This document shows, in pieces, positions 8,347 through 16,915 of a DNA stretch of 64,000 nucleotides. The position numbers and the translations under genes are program-made. The notes beneath the pieces are model-generated. The model worked only from the letters and a program-made list of their open reading frames with translations. It searched no databases and was not told the DNA's origin. The stretch comes from an uncultured Flavobacteriaceae bacterium (lineage in GTDB: Bacteria > Bacteroidota > Bacteroidia > Flavobacteriales > Flavobacteriaceae), in assembly GCA_943842245.1 (NCBI GenBank), contig CALTAJ010000001.1:806001-870000 (forward strand), read 5' to 3'. How positions within the stretch are numbered: position 1 is the first letter of the stretch; each line of letters opens with the position of its first letter.

Positions 8347-8377
8347 TTTGTCCATATAAATAATATTTTTATATTTG
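8347..8377 (+). promoter_or_regulatory. Consensus Bacteroidota promoter of the small RNA
   Basis: TTTG at 8347-8350 and TATATTTG at 8370-8377 are separated by exactly 19 bases, a perfect fit to the Bacteroidota housekeeping promoter (TTTG, about 19 bases, TAnnTTTG). Transcription should start near 8384. There is no protein start codon that this promoter would obviously serve before the terminator at 8459-8492. Confidence 0.8.
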
Positions 8378-8383
8378 TATATA

Positions 8384-8492
8384 CAAGTATTGTATCTACA
8401 AATGAATTTTGATTTATGGAGTAGATAGTAGATATTTTATTGGTTTATGGTTAATTGTAGCCTTTGGAATCAACTTCCAAAGGCTTTTTTTT
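8384..8492 (+). ncRNA. Candidate small RNA of about 109 nt (or leader RNA)
   Basis: A consensus promoter upstream and a strong intrinsic terminator at the end delimit a transcript of about 109 nt. Inside it, TATCTAC (8393-8399) can pair with either of two adjacent copies of GTAGATA (8421-8427 and 8428-8434), which gives two alternative 7-bp hairpins. The only ATG-started frame in it is nine codons long or less. It could be a trans-acting small RNA, or an attenuated leader of the lipoprotein gene that begins 70 bases further on. It does not resemble tmRNA, 6S RNA, SRP RNA or RNase P RNA as far as I can judge. The 5' end is an inference from the promoter. Confidence 0.6.
8459..8492 (+). terminator. 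Strong intrinsic terminator of the small RNA
   Basis: AGCCTTTGGAA (8459-8469) and TTCCAAAGGCT (8475-8485) form a perfect 11-bp stem with a 5-base loop, followed by a T run through 8492. A longer reading frame that begins near 8409 would translate straight through this hairpin, which argues for the downstream ATG at 8562 as start of the next gene. Confidence 0.9.
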
Positions 8493-8561
8493 GTAACAAT
8501 ATATCAAATAGCTATAAAATTTTACTTAAATAACTATTTTTATAGCCTAATTTTATTTATC

Positions 8562-8924
8562 ATGAAGTACTCTTTAACAATTACTTTGCTATTCTCTGTA
8601 TTAATATCTTGTAGTCCAAAAATAGATTTAAATAATTATCTTCAAGGAGGGGTTTGGTGCGGTTATTCAGAATTATCAGGGGGAGAGCTCTGCATTGAAT
8701 TTTTAGAAAATGAAGCTTATTTAAAAGTTAAAAGAGAGCGGTTTTTTAACCCTTTACCCTATGAAGTTCTTGAAATCAATGAAAAAAGTCAAAGTATCAC
8801 TTGGGAATTTGTAGGAGAGGGAACTTTAAACGAATTCTTTATAATAAGTCGTGATACTATAAATTTTAAACAAAAAGGGGCAAAAGAATTCGCAAAGTTT
8901 ATAAGAAAGAAGCATAATTATTAA
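8562..8924 (+). CDS. Small lipoprotein of unknown function
   Basis: The ATG at 8562 starts a 120-residue protein with a lipoprotein signal (MKYSLTITLLFSVLISCSP; lipobox L-I-S-C). The mature part has GGVWCGYSELSGGELCIEFLE, with two Cys and a strand-rich look, then ITWEFVGEGTLNEFFIISRD, which suggests a small beta-barrel or lipocalin-like fold. An alternative start near 8409 is rejected because the terminator hairpin lies between. It is followed directly by an outer membrane protein gene in the same reading frame, whose first codons come right after this stop. Function not recognised. Confidence 0.65.
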   Translation: MKYSLTITLLFSVLISCSPKIDLNNYLQGGVWCGYSELSGGELCIEFLENEAYLKVKRERFFNPLPYEVLEINEKSQSITWEFVGEGTLNEFFIISRDTINFKQKGAKEFAKFIRKKHNY

Positions 8925-8936
8925 ACTGCTGTATTT

Positions 8937-9605
8937 ATTGATAAACAATTTAAATATCTTTTAGTTTATTTTCTACTTCTTTTAATTAGTGGATGTTATT
9001 ATGGTCATGCCCAGGGAGGAGACTTGTTAATACTTCAATATAACAAAGGTCCTGCTTTAGATGAGGCCTATTCTCGTTGGTCAATATATGCTGGAATAGA
9101 TGTTAACCGAATTAATACATATCAGAAAAAAACAACTCCTAAACTCATCTTAGGAGGGTTTATTCAAATGGAATTTAGGATGTCAAGAACCATGGGCTTT
9201 GTTAGTGGGATAAACTACAGTCCCGTAAAATATTCTTATGAAGTGAAAAATTCATTAGTTCAAGACCGGATATCATACTTTAGTATTCCTCTTGGTATTA
9301 GATTACACCCAACCAAAAAAACTAGTATTGGGTTAGGAAGTAATTTTAACATTTTTAACAAAGCAGAGTTCATTAGAATAGAAGAGGACATTGAAAATTA
9401 TGAAGCATATTCTAAGGGTGTTTTTAAAAACAGTTTTGGAGGCTTTATTCAATTGAGCTACCAATTCTATAGAAGATTTGTAATTTATGCAAATTTTAGA
9501 TGGGCTTCAAGAAGTAGTCCTGCTGTTCAAATACAAACGAACAATACTTCTGGGGTTCAACTTGGTTTAACATATCCTATTTTTAGTTCGCAAATAAAGC
9601 TTTAA
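8937..9605 (+). CDS. Outer membrane beta-barrel-like protein with a non-canonical start
   Basis: The frame is open directly after the stop of the preceding lipoprotein gene and encodes a good export signal (FKYLLVYFLLLLISGC, then YYGHAQGG), but there is no in-frame ATG, GTG or TTG before it. The first possible initiator is ATT at 8937. The next canonical codon, TTG at 9024, would remove the whole signal. The remaining 190 residues look like alternating strands of a small porin or opacity-type barrel (ILGGFIQMEFRMS, GFIQLSYQFYRRFVIYANF). Either translation starts at ATT, or one T is missing at the TTT near 8949, in which case TTG at 8938 would give MINNFKYLL. Function unknown. Confidence 0.55.
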   Translation: MDKQFKYLLVYFLLLLISGCYYGHAQGGDLLILQYNKGPALDEAYSRWSIYAGIDVNRINTYQKKTTPKLILGGFIQMEFRMSRTMGFVSGINYSPVKYSYEVKNSLVQDRISYFSIPLGIRLHPTKKTSIGLGSNFNIFNKAEFIRIEEDIENYEAYSKGVFKNSFGGFIQLSYQFYRRFVIYANFRWASRSSPAVQIQTNNTSGVQLGLTYPIFSSQIKL

Positions 9606-9637
9606 GTTTTTATCAATTCTCTAATTTGAAAATCTGT

Positions 9638-9661
9638 TTCTTAAGTTTAAAAACTTAAGAA
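9638..9661. terminator. Hairpin between convergent genes, possible two-way terminator
   Basis: TTCTTAAGTT and AACTTAAGAA form a perfect 10-bp stem with the 4-base loop TAAA, 33 bases after the outer membrane protein stop and 26 bases after the LpxR-like stop. The flanks are A/T-rich but lack a good T run, so termination may be weak. Confidence 0.45.
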
Positions 9662-9686
9662 GTGTATTCTTATTAGTCTGGTATAT

Positions 9687-10583
9687 TTAGAATATCCGAG
9701 TTATTGCAATTTTTAAAAAAGGGTGCCGGCTGTATTTTTGAGTTTTAATATACCTAGAGGTATTGTTAAACAAAAAATTAACTTTCCAAGGAAGCTTAAA
9801 ATATGTGAATCCCGCTTGATATTTATTTCGGAGTTTTTCAGCAATTAAATTAAATGGGCTTGATTGACTAAACAGACTCCCAGATAGAGAATAGTCATGA
9901 AAATTATATTCTAATTCCATCCCTAAAAAAAAGGAGAATCCATTTTCTAAAATTTCTAAGCGGTTTCCAAAAAATGGTAAGCCCTTTAATGAGCCGAATT
10001 GTAAACCATATCTTGAATTAATTGATGTTCTGAAAGATCCAAATTGGATTTTGTTACTAGTAATAAATTTAATTTTATCATTAAAAGGTTTTCCCCAGAA
10101 AAAAGATAAATTTGAGTTTAAGTGAAAAGCTTGAGGTATTGATGATGCCCAAGTTAATTGTTTTGCATTTAAAATATAAGTATGATAGGTGTTTTGGAAA
10201 ACTTTAGCTAATGAAGCTTCTGCCCCTGTTGAACCAAATTGAATTTCCCAACCATAGCCTAAATTTGGTTTTTTAAAGAATTCCTTTTTGAACCCTAAAA
10301 ATAACCAACCATTATATGGATAATCCATTTTTGATATATTTTCAGTATAGTGAAGCGCCGGTGTATTGATTTCCTGTCCTAAAACCCAATGTTTTGAAAT
10401 ATAACCAAATTTTAAAATGGAGTCAGAGGGGGTTTTTATTAATTTCCCAAATTCAAGAAAAATTCCACTGCTATAATATCGGTCACTCCCAAAATACAAG
10501 TCATTATCTACGTTTAGACCGATGTATTTTTGAGCATTAAGCCCAGTAGTTAAAATAAAAAATAAAAAAATACGGTATGACAA
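9687..10583 (-). CDS. LpxR-like outer membrane protein (lipid A deacylase family)
   Basis: A 298-residue protein with signal peptide (ILTTGLNAQ) and a C-terminal aromatic strand ending in Phe, as in outer membrane barrels. The segment YIGLNVDNDLYFGSDRYYSSGIFLEFG near the mature N-terminus matches the LpxR/DUF2219 signature, where an Asn-Asp pair close to the membrane surface belongs to the active site in the enterobacterial enzyme. LpxR removes the 3'-acyloxyacyl part of lipid A. I see the Asp-Asn-Asp pattern but did not identify the catalytic His with certainty, so activity is uncertain. It is ten bases downstream of the universal stress gene and probably cotranscribed with it. Confidence 0.72.
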   Translation of the reverse strand: MSYRIFLFFILTTGLNAQKYIGLNVDNDLYFGSDRYYSSGIFLEFGKLIKTPSDSILKFGYISKHWVLGQEINTPALHYTENISKMDYPYNGWLFLGFKKEFFKKPNLGYGWEIQFGSTGAEASLAKVFQNTYHTYILNAKQLTWASSIPQAFHLNSNLSFFWGKPFNDKIKFITSNKIQFGSFRTSINSRYGLQFGSLKGLPFFGNRLEILENGFSFFLGMELEYNFHDYSLSGSLFSQSSPFNLIAEKLRNKYQAGFTYFKLPWKVNFLFNNTSRYIKTQKYSRHPFLKIAITRIF

Positions 10584-10593
10584 AATATATATT

Positions 10594-11388
10594 TTAATCT
10601 TTATTTTTTAAAACAAGCAAAGGAACTTTACAATAAAAATCTTTTTTATATATAATGTCAGGTTCCCAAAGCTTTTCAAAGAATCCACGTTCTCTTTTAA
10701 AAGTAACCAAAATATCGGGTTTAAAAACTTGGAAGTATTCAAGGACACCTTTATAAACAGTTTCATTTTCGGAATAAATCAAATTTTCTGAGCGCTTCAT
10801 CAAAATGTCATCTAGGCTATGATTCCGATTTATAAATCCAGGGACTTTTACCAATAATAGCTTAAGTTTAGCTTTAAATTTGTCTTGAAATTCAATCATA
10901 GCATTTAAAGTTGACACATCTTTTACTTCACCGGTCTTAAAGGCTAATAACATCTTTTTTGGAGGCTTAAAGCCCTTGTTTAAGGGCGCAACTAAAACTG
11001 GAATATCTAAACGTTTAATTAAGCTTCCCGCTATAGGCCCTAAAAAGACTTCATTATTAATTTCGTTATTTAAAGATGCTGTTATAATAAGATCAATTCC
11101 GATATTTTGATCTAATTTTTTTATAGCTCCTATCAAATCCAATTCACTTTCTACAATTTTTATATTAGATGCTTTGGGTTTTACATGATTAATTAAAATC
11201 CGAATACGTTCGATTTTCTCTTTGGCTAAACGCAAACTGACATTTGATATAGAGGTTAAACTAGAGGTTGATGGATAGGCATCAATTACATAGATCGAAC
11301 TTCCAAATGAGTTCGCTAGCTTAATTGCAAATTTTAAGTTGCTTTTAGCGTTCTTTGAAATTCCTATTGGCACTAAAATATTTTGCAT
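10594..11388 (-). CDS. Universal stress protein with two UspA domains
   Basis: 264 residues that split into two alpha/beta UspA-like halves. The first begins ILVPIGISKNAKSNLKFAIKLANSFGSSIYVID and closes with IITASLNNEINNEVFLGPIAGSLIKRLDIPVLVAP, the usual G-x(8-9)-S-x-x-x-x-x-x-P-V end. The second half (from about residue 140) is more degenerate and lacks a clear ATP loop, ending KVPLLVLKN. Proteins of this kind bind ATP or AMP, or act as stress-survival factors without a known reaction. Its start lies close to a roughly 150-base intergenic region that also serves the enoyl-CoA hydratase gene. LpxR-like protein follows. Confidence 0.85.
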   Translation of the reverse strand: MQNILVPIGISKNAKSNLKFAIKLANSFGSSIYVIDAYPSTSSLTSISNVSLRLAKEKIERIRILINHVKPKASNIKIVESELDLIGAIKKLDQNIGIDLIITASLNNEINNEVFLGPIAGSLIKRLDIPVLVAPLNKGFKPPKKMLLAFKTGEVKDVSTLNAMIEFQDKFKAKLKLLLVKVPGFINRNHSLDDILMKRSENLIYSENETVYKGVLEYFQVFKPDILVTFKRERGFFEKLWEPDIIYKKDFYCKVPLLVLKNKD

Positions 11389-11540
11389 TCATTTTTTTTT
11401 ACAAAAGTACCACGTCTTAATTTAGTAGTTTGTCATTTGTGTTAAAATTTATTTTATAATGTACTTCTGTAAAAAGTTAAATTTAAGGATCGTTTTAAAA
11501 AGTTTTAGTTAGTCTTTACTTTGCTTACTTTTATAGCCTA

Positions 11541-12287
11541 ATGAAAATTTACGTTAAACATTATCGAAAAGCCGCTGTGGGAATTCTTGAATTTGGAGAT
11601 CCCTTTGGAAATTCTTTGCGACAAAATAGTCTTAAAGAGCTTCAAAAACAATTACTAGCCCTTGAAGCAAATGAAAAAGTAAGGGTTATTGTTCTTCAAA
11701 GTGCTGGTTCTAAGGCCTTTTGTGGTGGTGCATCTTTTATAGAAATGAAAGAACTTAAAGACATTGAACAAGCTACTTTATTCTTTATGGGTTTTGCAAA
11801 CGTTATTAATACTTTGAGAAGTCTTTCAAAATTTGTAATTGCTCGAATTCAAGGTAAAGTTGTAGGTGGTGGAGTTGGCTTGGTTTCTGCTTGTGACTTT
11901 GCTATTGCCACAAAATGTGCATCTATAAAACTTTCTGAACTATCAATTGGTCTTGGCCCGTATGTGATTGAACCTGCTGTCTCTAGAAAAATAGGAGCTA
12001 CTGCTTTTTCACAACTTTCATTAGATACAGAAAACTGGAAAGATCCAGAATGGTCTTTAAGTAGAGGCCTGTTTGCCGATGTTGTTAAAAATGAAGATGA
12101 ATTGAATAAAAAGGTAAATGAAGTCGCTGAAAGAATATCAGCTTATTCTCCACAGGCAGTGAAAAGCTTGAAAAAACTTCACTGGAAAAATACTGATCAT
12201 TGGGAGACCCTACTTCCAAAAAATGCTGAAATAACCGCTAGATTAGTCTTAGAAAAGACTACTCAAAAAATTCTTAAAACTTTATAA
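11541..12287 (+). CDS. Enoyl-CoA hydratase/isomerase family protein
   Basis: A 248-residue crotonase-fold protein. The two oxyanion-hole segments are AFCGGASFIEM (residues 60-70) and GKVVGGGVGLVSACDFAIA (residues 108-126), followed by the active-site helix LSELSIGLGPYVIEPAVSRKIG. The usual P-E before the glycine-rich turn is S-E here. In Bacteroidota, paralogs with this size and the 'GPYVIEP' stretch are often annotated as methylglutaconyl-CoA hydratase (leucine breakdown), but no other leucine-pathway genes are near, so I leave the substrate open. Six bases before queD in the same direction, so the two are likely cotranscribed although they do not share a pathway. Confidence 0.85.
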   Translation: MKIYVKHYRKAAVGILEFGDPFGNSLRQNSLKELQKQLLALEANEKVRVIVLQSAGSKAFCGGASFIEMKELKDIEQATLFFMGFANVINTLRSLSKFVIARIQGKVVGGGVGLVSACDFAIATKCASIKLSELSIGLGPYVIEPAVSRKIGATAFSQLSLDTENWKDPEWSLSRGLFADVVKNEDELNKKVNEVAERISAYSPQAVKSLKKLHWKNTDHWETLLPKNAEITARLVLEKTTQKILKTL

Positions 12288-12292
12288 GATGT

Positions 12293-12751
12293 ATGGCTGA
12301 ATTAGTTAGAATAACTAAAGAGTTTAAGTTTGAAACAGGGCATGCACTTTTCGGACATGATGGTTTATGTAAAAATATTCATGGTCATGGCTATAAACTC
12401 TCCGTAAGCTTAATTGGTACTCCAATATTAGACCCAAGTAATGTAAAATCTGGAATGGTAATTGACTTTAGTGACTTAAAAAAAATTATTGATAAAACTA
12501 TTGTCAAGCCTTTTGATCATGCTACTGTTTTAAATGTAAACTCTCCTCATATAGAATTAGCTGATTATCTGGAAAAAAAGGGTCACAAAATTAAAAGAGT
12601 TCAATACCAGCCAACTAGTGAGATGATGATAATAGATTTTGCTAAAAAAATTAAAGCTGAGCTTCCTAAAGGATTAAGTCTCCATCATTTAATCTTAAGG
12701 GAAACAGAAACGTGTTATGTTGAATGGTTTGCTTCAGATCAGAGTCCTTAG
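12293..12751 (+). CDS. queD: 6-carboxytetrahydropterin synthase (6-pyruvoyl tetrahydropterin synthase family)
   Basis: 152 residues. The zinc ligands are the His in FETGHAL and the HGHGY pair, the catalytic Cys sits in GLCKNIHGHG, a DF-x-D-L segment (MVIDFSDLKKIIDKTIVKPFDH) is typical, and the C-terminal LRETETCYVEW holds the substrate-binding Glu. QueD converts 7,8-dihydroneopterin triphosphate to 6-carboxy-tetrahydropterin, the second step of queuosine (tRNA) synthesis. No queC, queE or queF is in the window. Its stop codon overlaps by four bases with that of the convergent PBP1A gene, an example of the dense packing here. Confidence 0.9.
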   Translation: MAELVRITKEFKFETGHALFGHDGLCKNIHGHGYKLSVSLIGTPILDPSNVKSGMVIDFSDLKKIIDKTIVKPFDHATVLNVNSPHIELADYLEKKGHKIKRVQYQPTSEMMIIDFAKKIKAELPKGLSLHHLILRETETCYVEWFASDQSP

Positions 12752-15072
12752 AAGCCAAGTGCCTCTAGATCCGTTTTAAGTTTAGGTTTTTCTTTAGACT
12801 CTAAACCTACCAATTCTTCGCAATCCACAGAAATACTTAGGTTTTTTGGAGCAATAAAATCCTCTTTGGATATTCCAAATTCAGGATTTTCATACAAAGT
12901 TCGCATATAATTCCCCCAGATAGGCAAAGCCATTGTTGCCCCTTGCCCATAGCCAATTGTCTCAAAATGAATGGCTCGATCTTCACCTCCAACCCAAACG
13001 CCAGTTGATAAATTAGGCACCATTCCCATAAACCAACCGTCACTTTGATTTTGTGTAGTTCCTGTTTTTCCTGCAATTGAGTTTTCAAAAATATATGGAT
13101 ATCCAGTTACAACTTTTTCATAAATATAATTAGTCTTCTCAAGGCCTGCATGTCGTAATCTAGCCCCTGAACCTTCAGTGGTAACCCCTTGCATTAAATT
13201 TACTGTAACATAAGCAGCTTCCTCGCTTAACACATCCTGAGTCTCAGCCATCACCTCATATAACGGACGCCCATTTTTGTCTTCGATACGTGTAATCATA
13301 ATTGGTTTTACATAGATCCCTTGATTAACAAAAGTGCTGTAAGCCCCTACCATCTCAAATAAACTAATGTCTGGTGTCCCAAGCGCTATTGAAGGTACTG
13401 CTGGTAGATATGACGAAATCCCCATTTTTCGAGCTAGATTTATCACAGGAAGAGGTCCTACTAAGTCCATCAATCGCGCACTTACTGTGTTTACAGAATT
13501 TGCTAAAGCATTTTTAAGTGTTCTGGTTTTTCCATATTTATTCCCAGAATTTTTTGGGCACCAAGCATCAATATTCCCGTGTTTCATTGGCTCAATACAA
13601 AAAAGAGCGTCAGGAAGGGAATCACAGGGAGATAGTTTTAGTTGATCAATAGCCGTTGCATATAAAAAAGGCTTAAATGTTGATCCAATTTGTCTTCGCC
13701 CTTGCTTTACCTGATCATATTGAAAGTGTTTATAATTATACCCCCCAACCCATGCCTTCACATAACCTGTTTGGGGCTCCATAGACATTAAAGAGGCTCG
13801 AAGAAAATACTTATAATATCGAATTGAGTCCATAGGCGTCATAATTGTGTCTATTTCCCCTTTCCAACTAAAAACCCTCATGGGTACTTTCTTTTTGAAT
13901 GAAGCTAAAATCTCTTCTTTTAAAAGGCCAGAAAGTTTCATTTTCCGCCAACGCTCGGAGCGATATGCAGCTCTCTCCAATAGAGTATCGATTTCACCTT
14001 CACGAAGATCTAAAAAAGGTGCTGTGGGATTTAATTCTTTTGTATTTTGGGAAAAAAATTCCTTTTGTAAGTTTTTCATGTGACCACTTACTGCGTCTTC
14101 TGCAAATTGTTGCATACGCGAGTCAATAGTGGTGAAAATTCGTAAACCGTCACGATATAGGTTGTGCTTTGTTCCGTCTGATTTTAAATTTTCATTAATC
14201 CAACCATCCATAAATTCTTTTAAATAAGCCCTAAAGTAAGTTGCTAGTCCTTCTCGATGAGACTCTGGAGTATAATTTACAATTAAAGGTATTTGATCTA
14301 AAGAATCTTTATCCTTTTTTGAAATTAGTTGATTACGAAGAAGCTGCTGAAAAACTATATTCCTGCGAGATTTTACTAGTTCTGGGCGTCTAATCGGATT
14401 AAAATAGGATGAATTTTTTAACATTCCCACCAAAGTTGCAGATTCCTCAATTTTTAATTCTCCTGGTGTTTTATTAAAAAATATTTTAGCTGCAGAACGA
14501 ATACCGTCAGCTTGATAGCCAAAATCATATTTATTTAAATACATTGATAGGATTTCTTTTTTTGTATAGCGTTTTTCAAGTTGAACAGCTATGACATACT
14601 CTTGAGCCTTTTGAAGAATTGTTTTAATCAAGTTTCGCGAACGGACTCCAACAAAAATTTGACGTGCTAGCTGTTGGGAAATAGTACTGGCTCCGCCTCG
14701 CTTTCCTAAAAAAGCAAAAGCACGAAGTGTACCAAGCCAATCAATTCCTGAGTGTTCATAAAAACGTTCATCTTCAGTAGCTATGAGAGCCTCAATCATA
14801 TTGACTGGGATTTCATCAAAACCAATTGGAGTTCTGTTTTCATCGAAATAGTATTTCCCTAAAATATTGCCATCAGAGGAAATAATTTGGGATGCTAAAT
14901 TAGTTCTCGGGTTTTCTAGTTGTTGTAGATCTGGCATAGGACCATACAAACCAAAAGCTGCTCCTCCAAACAAAATGAATACGCCTGTTATGGATAGAAG
15001 AAATAATCCCCACAATATCCAAACGTGTTTTTTATAAGACACTTTATGTTTTTTGCCTTTATTCTTTACCAT
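12748..15072 (-). CDS. Penicillin-binding protein 1A (bifunctional transglycosylase/transpeptidase)
   Basis: 774 residues, inner membrane, with a cytoplasmic basic tail and a membrane anchor (ILWGLFLLSITGVFILFGGAAFG). The glycosyltransferase domain shows ATEDERFYEHSGID and GGASTISQQLARQ. The transpeptidase domain has the serine motif STFKP, S-V-N at ALANSVNTVSARL, and K-T-G-T-T near residue 670. It polymerises lipid II and crosslinks peptidoglycan. It lies four bases downstream of gldH, an arrangement often met in flavobacteria, and shares overlapping stops with queD. All three active-site boxes are present, so it should be active. Confidence 0.95.
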   Translation of the reverse strand: MVKNKGKKHKVSYKKHVWILWGLFLLSITGVFILFGGAAFGLYGPMPDLQQLENPRTNLASQIISSDGNILGKYYFDENRTPIGFDEIPVNMIEALIATEDERFYEHSGIDWLGTLRAFAFLGKRGGASTISQQLARQIFVGVRSRNLIKTILQKAQEYVIAVQLEKRYTKKEILSMYLNKYDFGYQADGIRSAAKIFFNKTPGELKIEESATLVGMLKNSSYFNPIRRPELVKSRRNIVFQQLLRNQLISKKDKDSLDQIPLIVNYTPESHREGLATYFRAYLKEFMDGWINENLKSDGTKHNLYRDGLRIFTTIDSRMQQFAEDAVSGHMKNLQKEFFSQNTKELNPTAPFLDLREGEIDTLLERAAYRSERWRKMKLSGLLKEEILASFKKKVPMRVFSWKGEIDTIMTPMDSIRYYKYFLRASLMSMEPQTGYVKAWVGGYNYKHFQYDQVKQGRRQIGSTFKPFLYATAIDQLKLSPCDSLPDALFCIEPMKHGNIDAWCPKNSGNKYGKTRTLKNALANSVNTVSARLMDLVGPLPVINLARKMGISSYLPAVPSIALGTPDISLFEMVGAYSTFVNQGIYVKPIMITRIEDKNGRPLYEVMAETQDVLSEEAAYVTVNLMQGVTTEGSGARLRHAGLEKTNYIYEKVVTGYPYIFENSIAGKTGTTQNQSDGWFMGMVPNLSTGVWVGGEDRAIHFETIGYGQGATMALPIWGNYMRTLYENPEFGISKEDFIAPKNLSISVDCEELVGLESKEKPKLKTDLEALGF

Positions 15073-15076
15073 TTTT

Positions 15077-15607
15077 TTACTTATCTTCTATGCTAATCCC
15101 AATAGCCTCGATTCCTTTAAGACTTAAAATGCCTTTCGCTCTTCCATTATTTCGCACTGCCTGACTAATTGCAATAGAAATGGGTCTCATTTTTGGGAAA
15201 ACAACCCCTTCTTTCCACCAAAGTTTACTCTCTTTTATTTCACTAAATCCTTTCCCTTTCCATGATCCGTCTGGATTTGCCATTGCATATTCAAGAGTAT
15301 CCTGAGTTAATAAATCTTCTCCGGCTCGAAGACTTGCAATTAGAAATATGTTTGCATATGGATAACTATTGTCGTTTCGTAGACGAATAAATAAGTTTTT
15401 TACTCCACTATCTATTACTTTATCCGGGATATTAAAAACTACTGGACTCTTGGATAAACCATTCTTATTTAATGATCTGTAATTAGTATATCCGTTGTCT
15501 GACTTACAATTGATAAAGCAAATCAATATAAAGTAGATTATAGTTGTATTTTTTAACTTTATTTTCAAATTTATCCTTTTTGAATTTGATTTTTTCAGTT
15601 TAAACAA
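15077..15607 (-). CDS. gldH: Gliding motility lipoprotein GldH
   Basis: A 176-residue lipoprotein (basic N-terminus, then YFILICFINCKSDNG with the lipobox Cys). The mature protein has the GldH pattern: VVFNIPDKVIDSG, LFIRLRNDNSYPYANIFLI, then PDGSWKGKGFSEIKESKLWWKEG and a C-terminal KGILSLKGIEAIGISI. GldH is required for rapid gliding and for stability of the type IX secretion/gliding apparatus in Flavobacterium johnsoniae, although its exact biochemical role is not known. It forms a tight run with PBP1A (four-base gap) and trhO (eight-base gap). The presence of gldH and a sprE-like gene in one window implies that the organism has the gliding/T9SS machinery. Confidence 0.9.
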   Translation of the reverse strand: MFKLKKSNSKRINLKIKLKNTTIIYFILICFINCKSDNGYTNYRSLNKNGLSKSPVVFNIPDKVIDSGVKNLFIRLRNDNSYPYANIFLIASLRAGEDLLTQDTLEYAMANPDGSWKGKGFSEIKESKLWWKEGVVFPKMRPISIAISQAVRNNGRAKGILSLKGIEAIGISIEDK

Positions 15608-15615
15608 TCATAAAA

Positions 15616-16644
15616 TTATTTAAATTTTAGTGACTCAGATCTCCCCTTTTTAAAAACCTTATTGCTATTATGATTCCCTTTTCTATAAATTTTTTGTTCC
15701 TCGTCACTTAAGAGAGTAATTTCTTTACAGGCATTTGAACAACATTGATTCATTTTTTCTCCACAATTCTTACATTGAATAAATAATAAATGACAAGCTT
15801 CATTAATACAATTAATATGTGTGTCACATGGTTTTCCACATTGATGGCATTGTGCTATAATATCATCTGAAATCTGTTCTGAACGGCGCTCATCGAAAAC
15901 AAAGTTTTTACCTGTGAATTTATTCTCCAAATCATTTTTTTTTACTTGACGAGCATATTCAATAATCCCTCCTTCCAATTGAAACACCTTTTTAAATCCT
16001 TTGTATTTAAAATAGGCTGAAGCTTTTTCACAGCGAATACCCCCTGTACAATACATCAATAAATTTTTATTCTCTTTATAGTTAGATAAATCCTTTTCTA
16101 TAATTGGTAAAGATTCGCGAAAAGTGTCTACGTCTGGAGTTATAGCATTTTGAAAATGTCCAATCTCACTTTCGTAATGATTTCGCATATCAACACAAAT
16201 AGTGTTTTTATCCTCTAGTAATTTATTGAATTTTATTGCGTTTACATGGACCCCTTTTTGAGTAACATCAAACTCATTATCTTCTAATCCGTCTGCTACA
16301 ATTTTATTTCGAACCTTAATAGTCAGTTTTAAAAAAGATTTAAGATCTTGCTCAATAGCAATATTTAATCGAACATCTTTTAAAAAAGAGATACTATCCA
16401 AATGTCCTTTAAATTCTTCGAAATATGGAGCCGGAAGAGAAAGCTGAGCATTAACACCCTCGTGAGCGACATATATTCTTCCTAAAACTTCAATAGGTTC
16501 CCAAGATAAAAATAAATGGTCTCGAAAAAGTTGTGGATTACCAATGCGCACATACTGGTAAAAAGATAACGTCAAACGCTCAGTACCTGCAGTCTCTAAT
16601 ATTTCAGCCCGTTCTTGCGCACTTAGTTTATTATACAGTTGCAT
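15616..16644 (-). CDS. trhO: tRNA uridine(34) hydroxylase, rhodanese family
   Basis: 342 residues. An N-terminal acylphosphatase-like part (LSWEPIEVLGRIYVAHEGVNAQLSLP) is followed by a rhodanese domain with MRNHYESEIGHFQNAI and the active-site loop MYCTGGIRCEKASAYF, where the first Cys is catalytic. The C-terminal Cys-rich tail (CHQCGKPC, CINEACH, CKNCGEKMNQCCSNACK) is usual for the YceA/TrhO family. TrhO hydroxylates U34 of several tRNAs in an oxygen-dependent, prephenate-independent way as a step towards cmo5U/mo5U. It is the first gene of the trhO-gldH-PBP1A run. Confidence 0.92.
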   Translation of the reverse strand: MQLYNKLSAQERAEILETAGTERLTLSFYQYVRIGNPQLFRDHLFLSWEPIEVLGRIYVAHEGVNAQLSLPAPYFEEFKGHLDSISFLKDVRLNIAIEQDLKSFLKLTIKVRNKIVADGLEDNEFDVTQKGVHVNAIKFNKLLEDKNTICVDMRNHYESEIGHFQNAITPDVDTFRESLPIIEKDLSNYKENKNLLMYCTGGIRCEKASAYFKYKGFKKVFQLEGGIIEYARQVKKNDLENKFTGKNFVFDERRSEQISDDIIAQCHQCGKPCDTHINCINEACHLLFIQCKNCGEKMNQCCSNACKEITLLSDEEQKIYRKGNHNSNKVFKKGRSESLKFK

Positions 16645-16915
16645 TCTATAAACATTTAAATGTTAATGTAAATGTACTAAAATCCTTACTTCTACACTCA
16701 ATCTTATATATTCAAAACTATCTGTTTTAAGTTATGATTAGTTTCAAAGAATATAGCAGCTAAAAATTTATAAAAGAATCCTTGTAACTTTTTGTTATCA
16801 TGTATTTTTCTCATTATCACAAGTTCATTCTATAAAGCTAAGGCTGTTAAAAATTAGATTGTTGTTATTCATTAAAAAAATATCCCCCTTCTTCATAAGT
16901 CTTAGAATGTTTGAG

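Noticed and set aside
8409-8561. A longer upstream start for the small lipoprotein gene at 8562-8924
   Set aside because: It would be translated through the strong terminator hairpin at 8459-8492, and the lipoprotein signal begins exactly at the ATG at 8562.
16645-16915. Gene or RNA in the 270-base gap between trhO and the M24 peptidase
   Set aside because: Nothing beyond AT-rich sequence, without hairpin, promoter consensus or sizeable frame.
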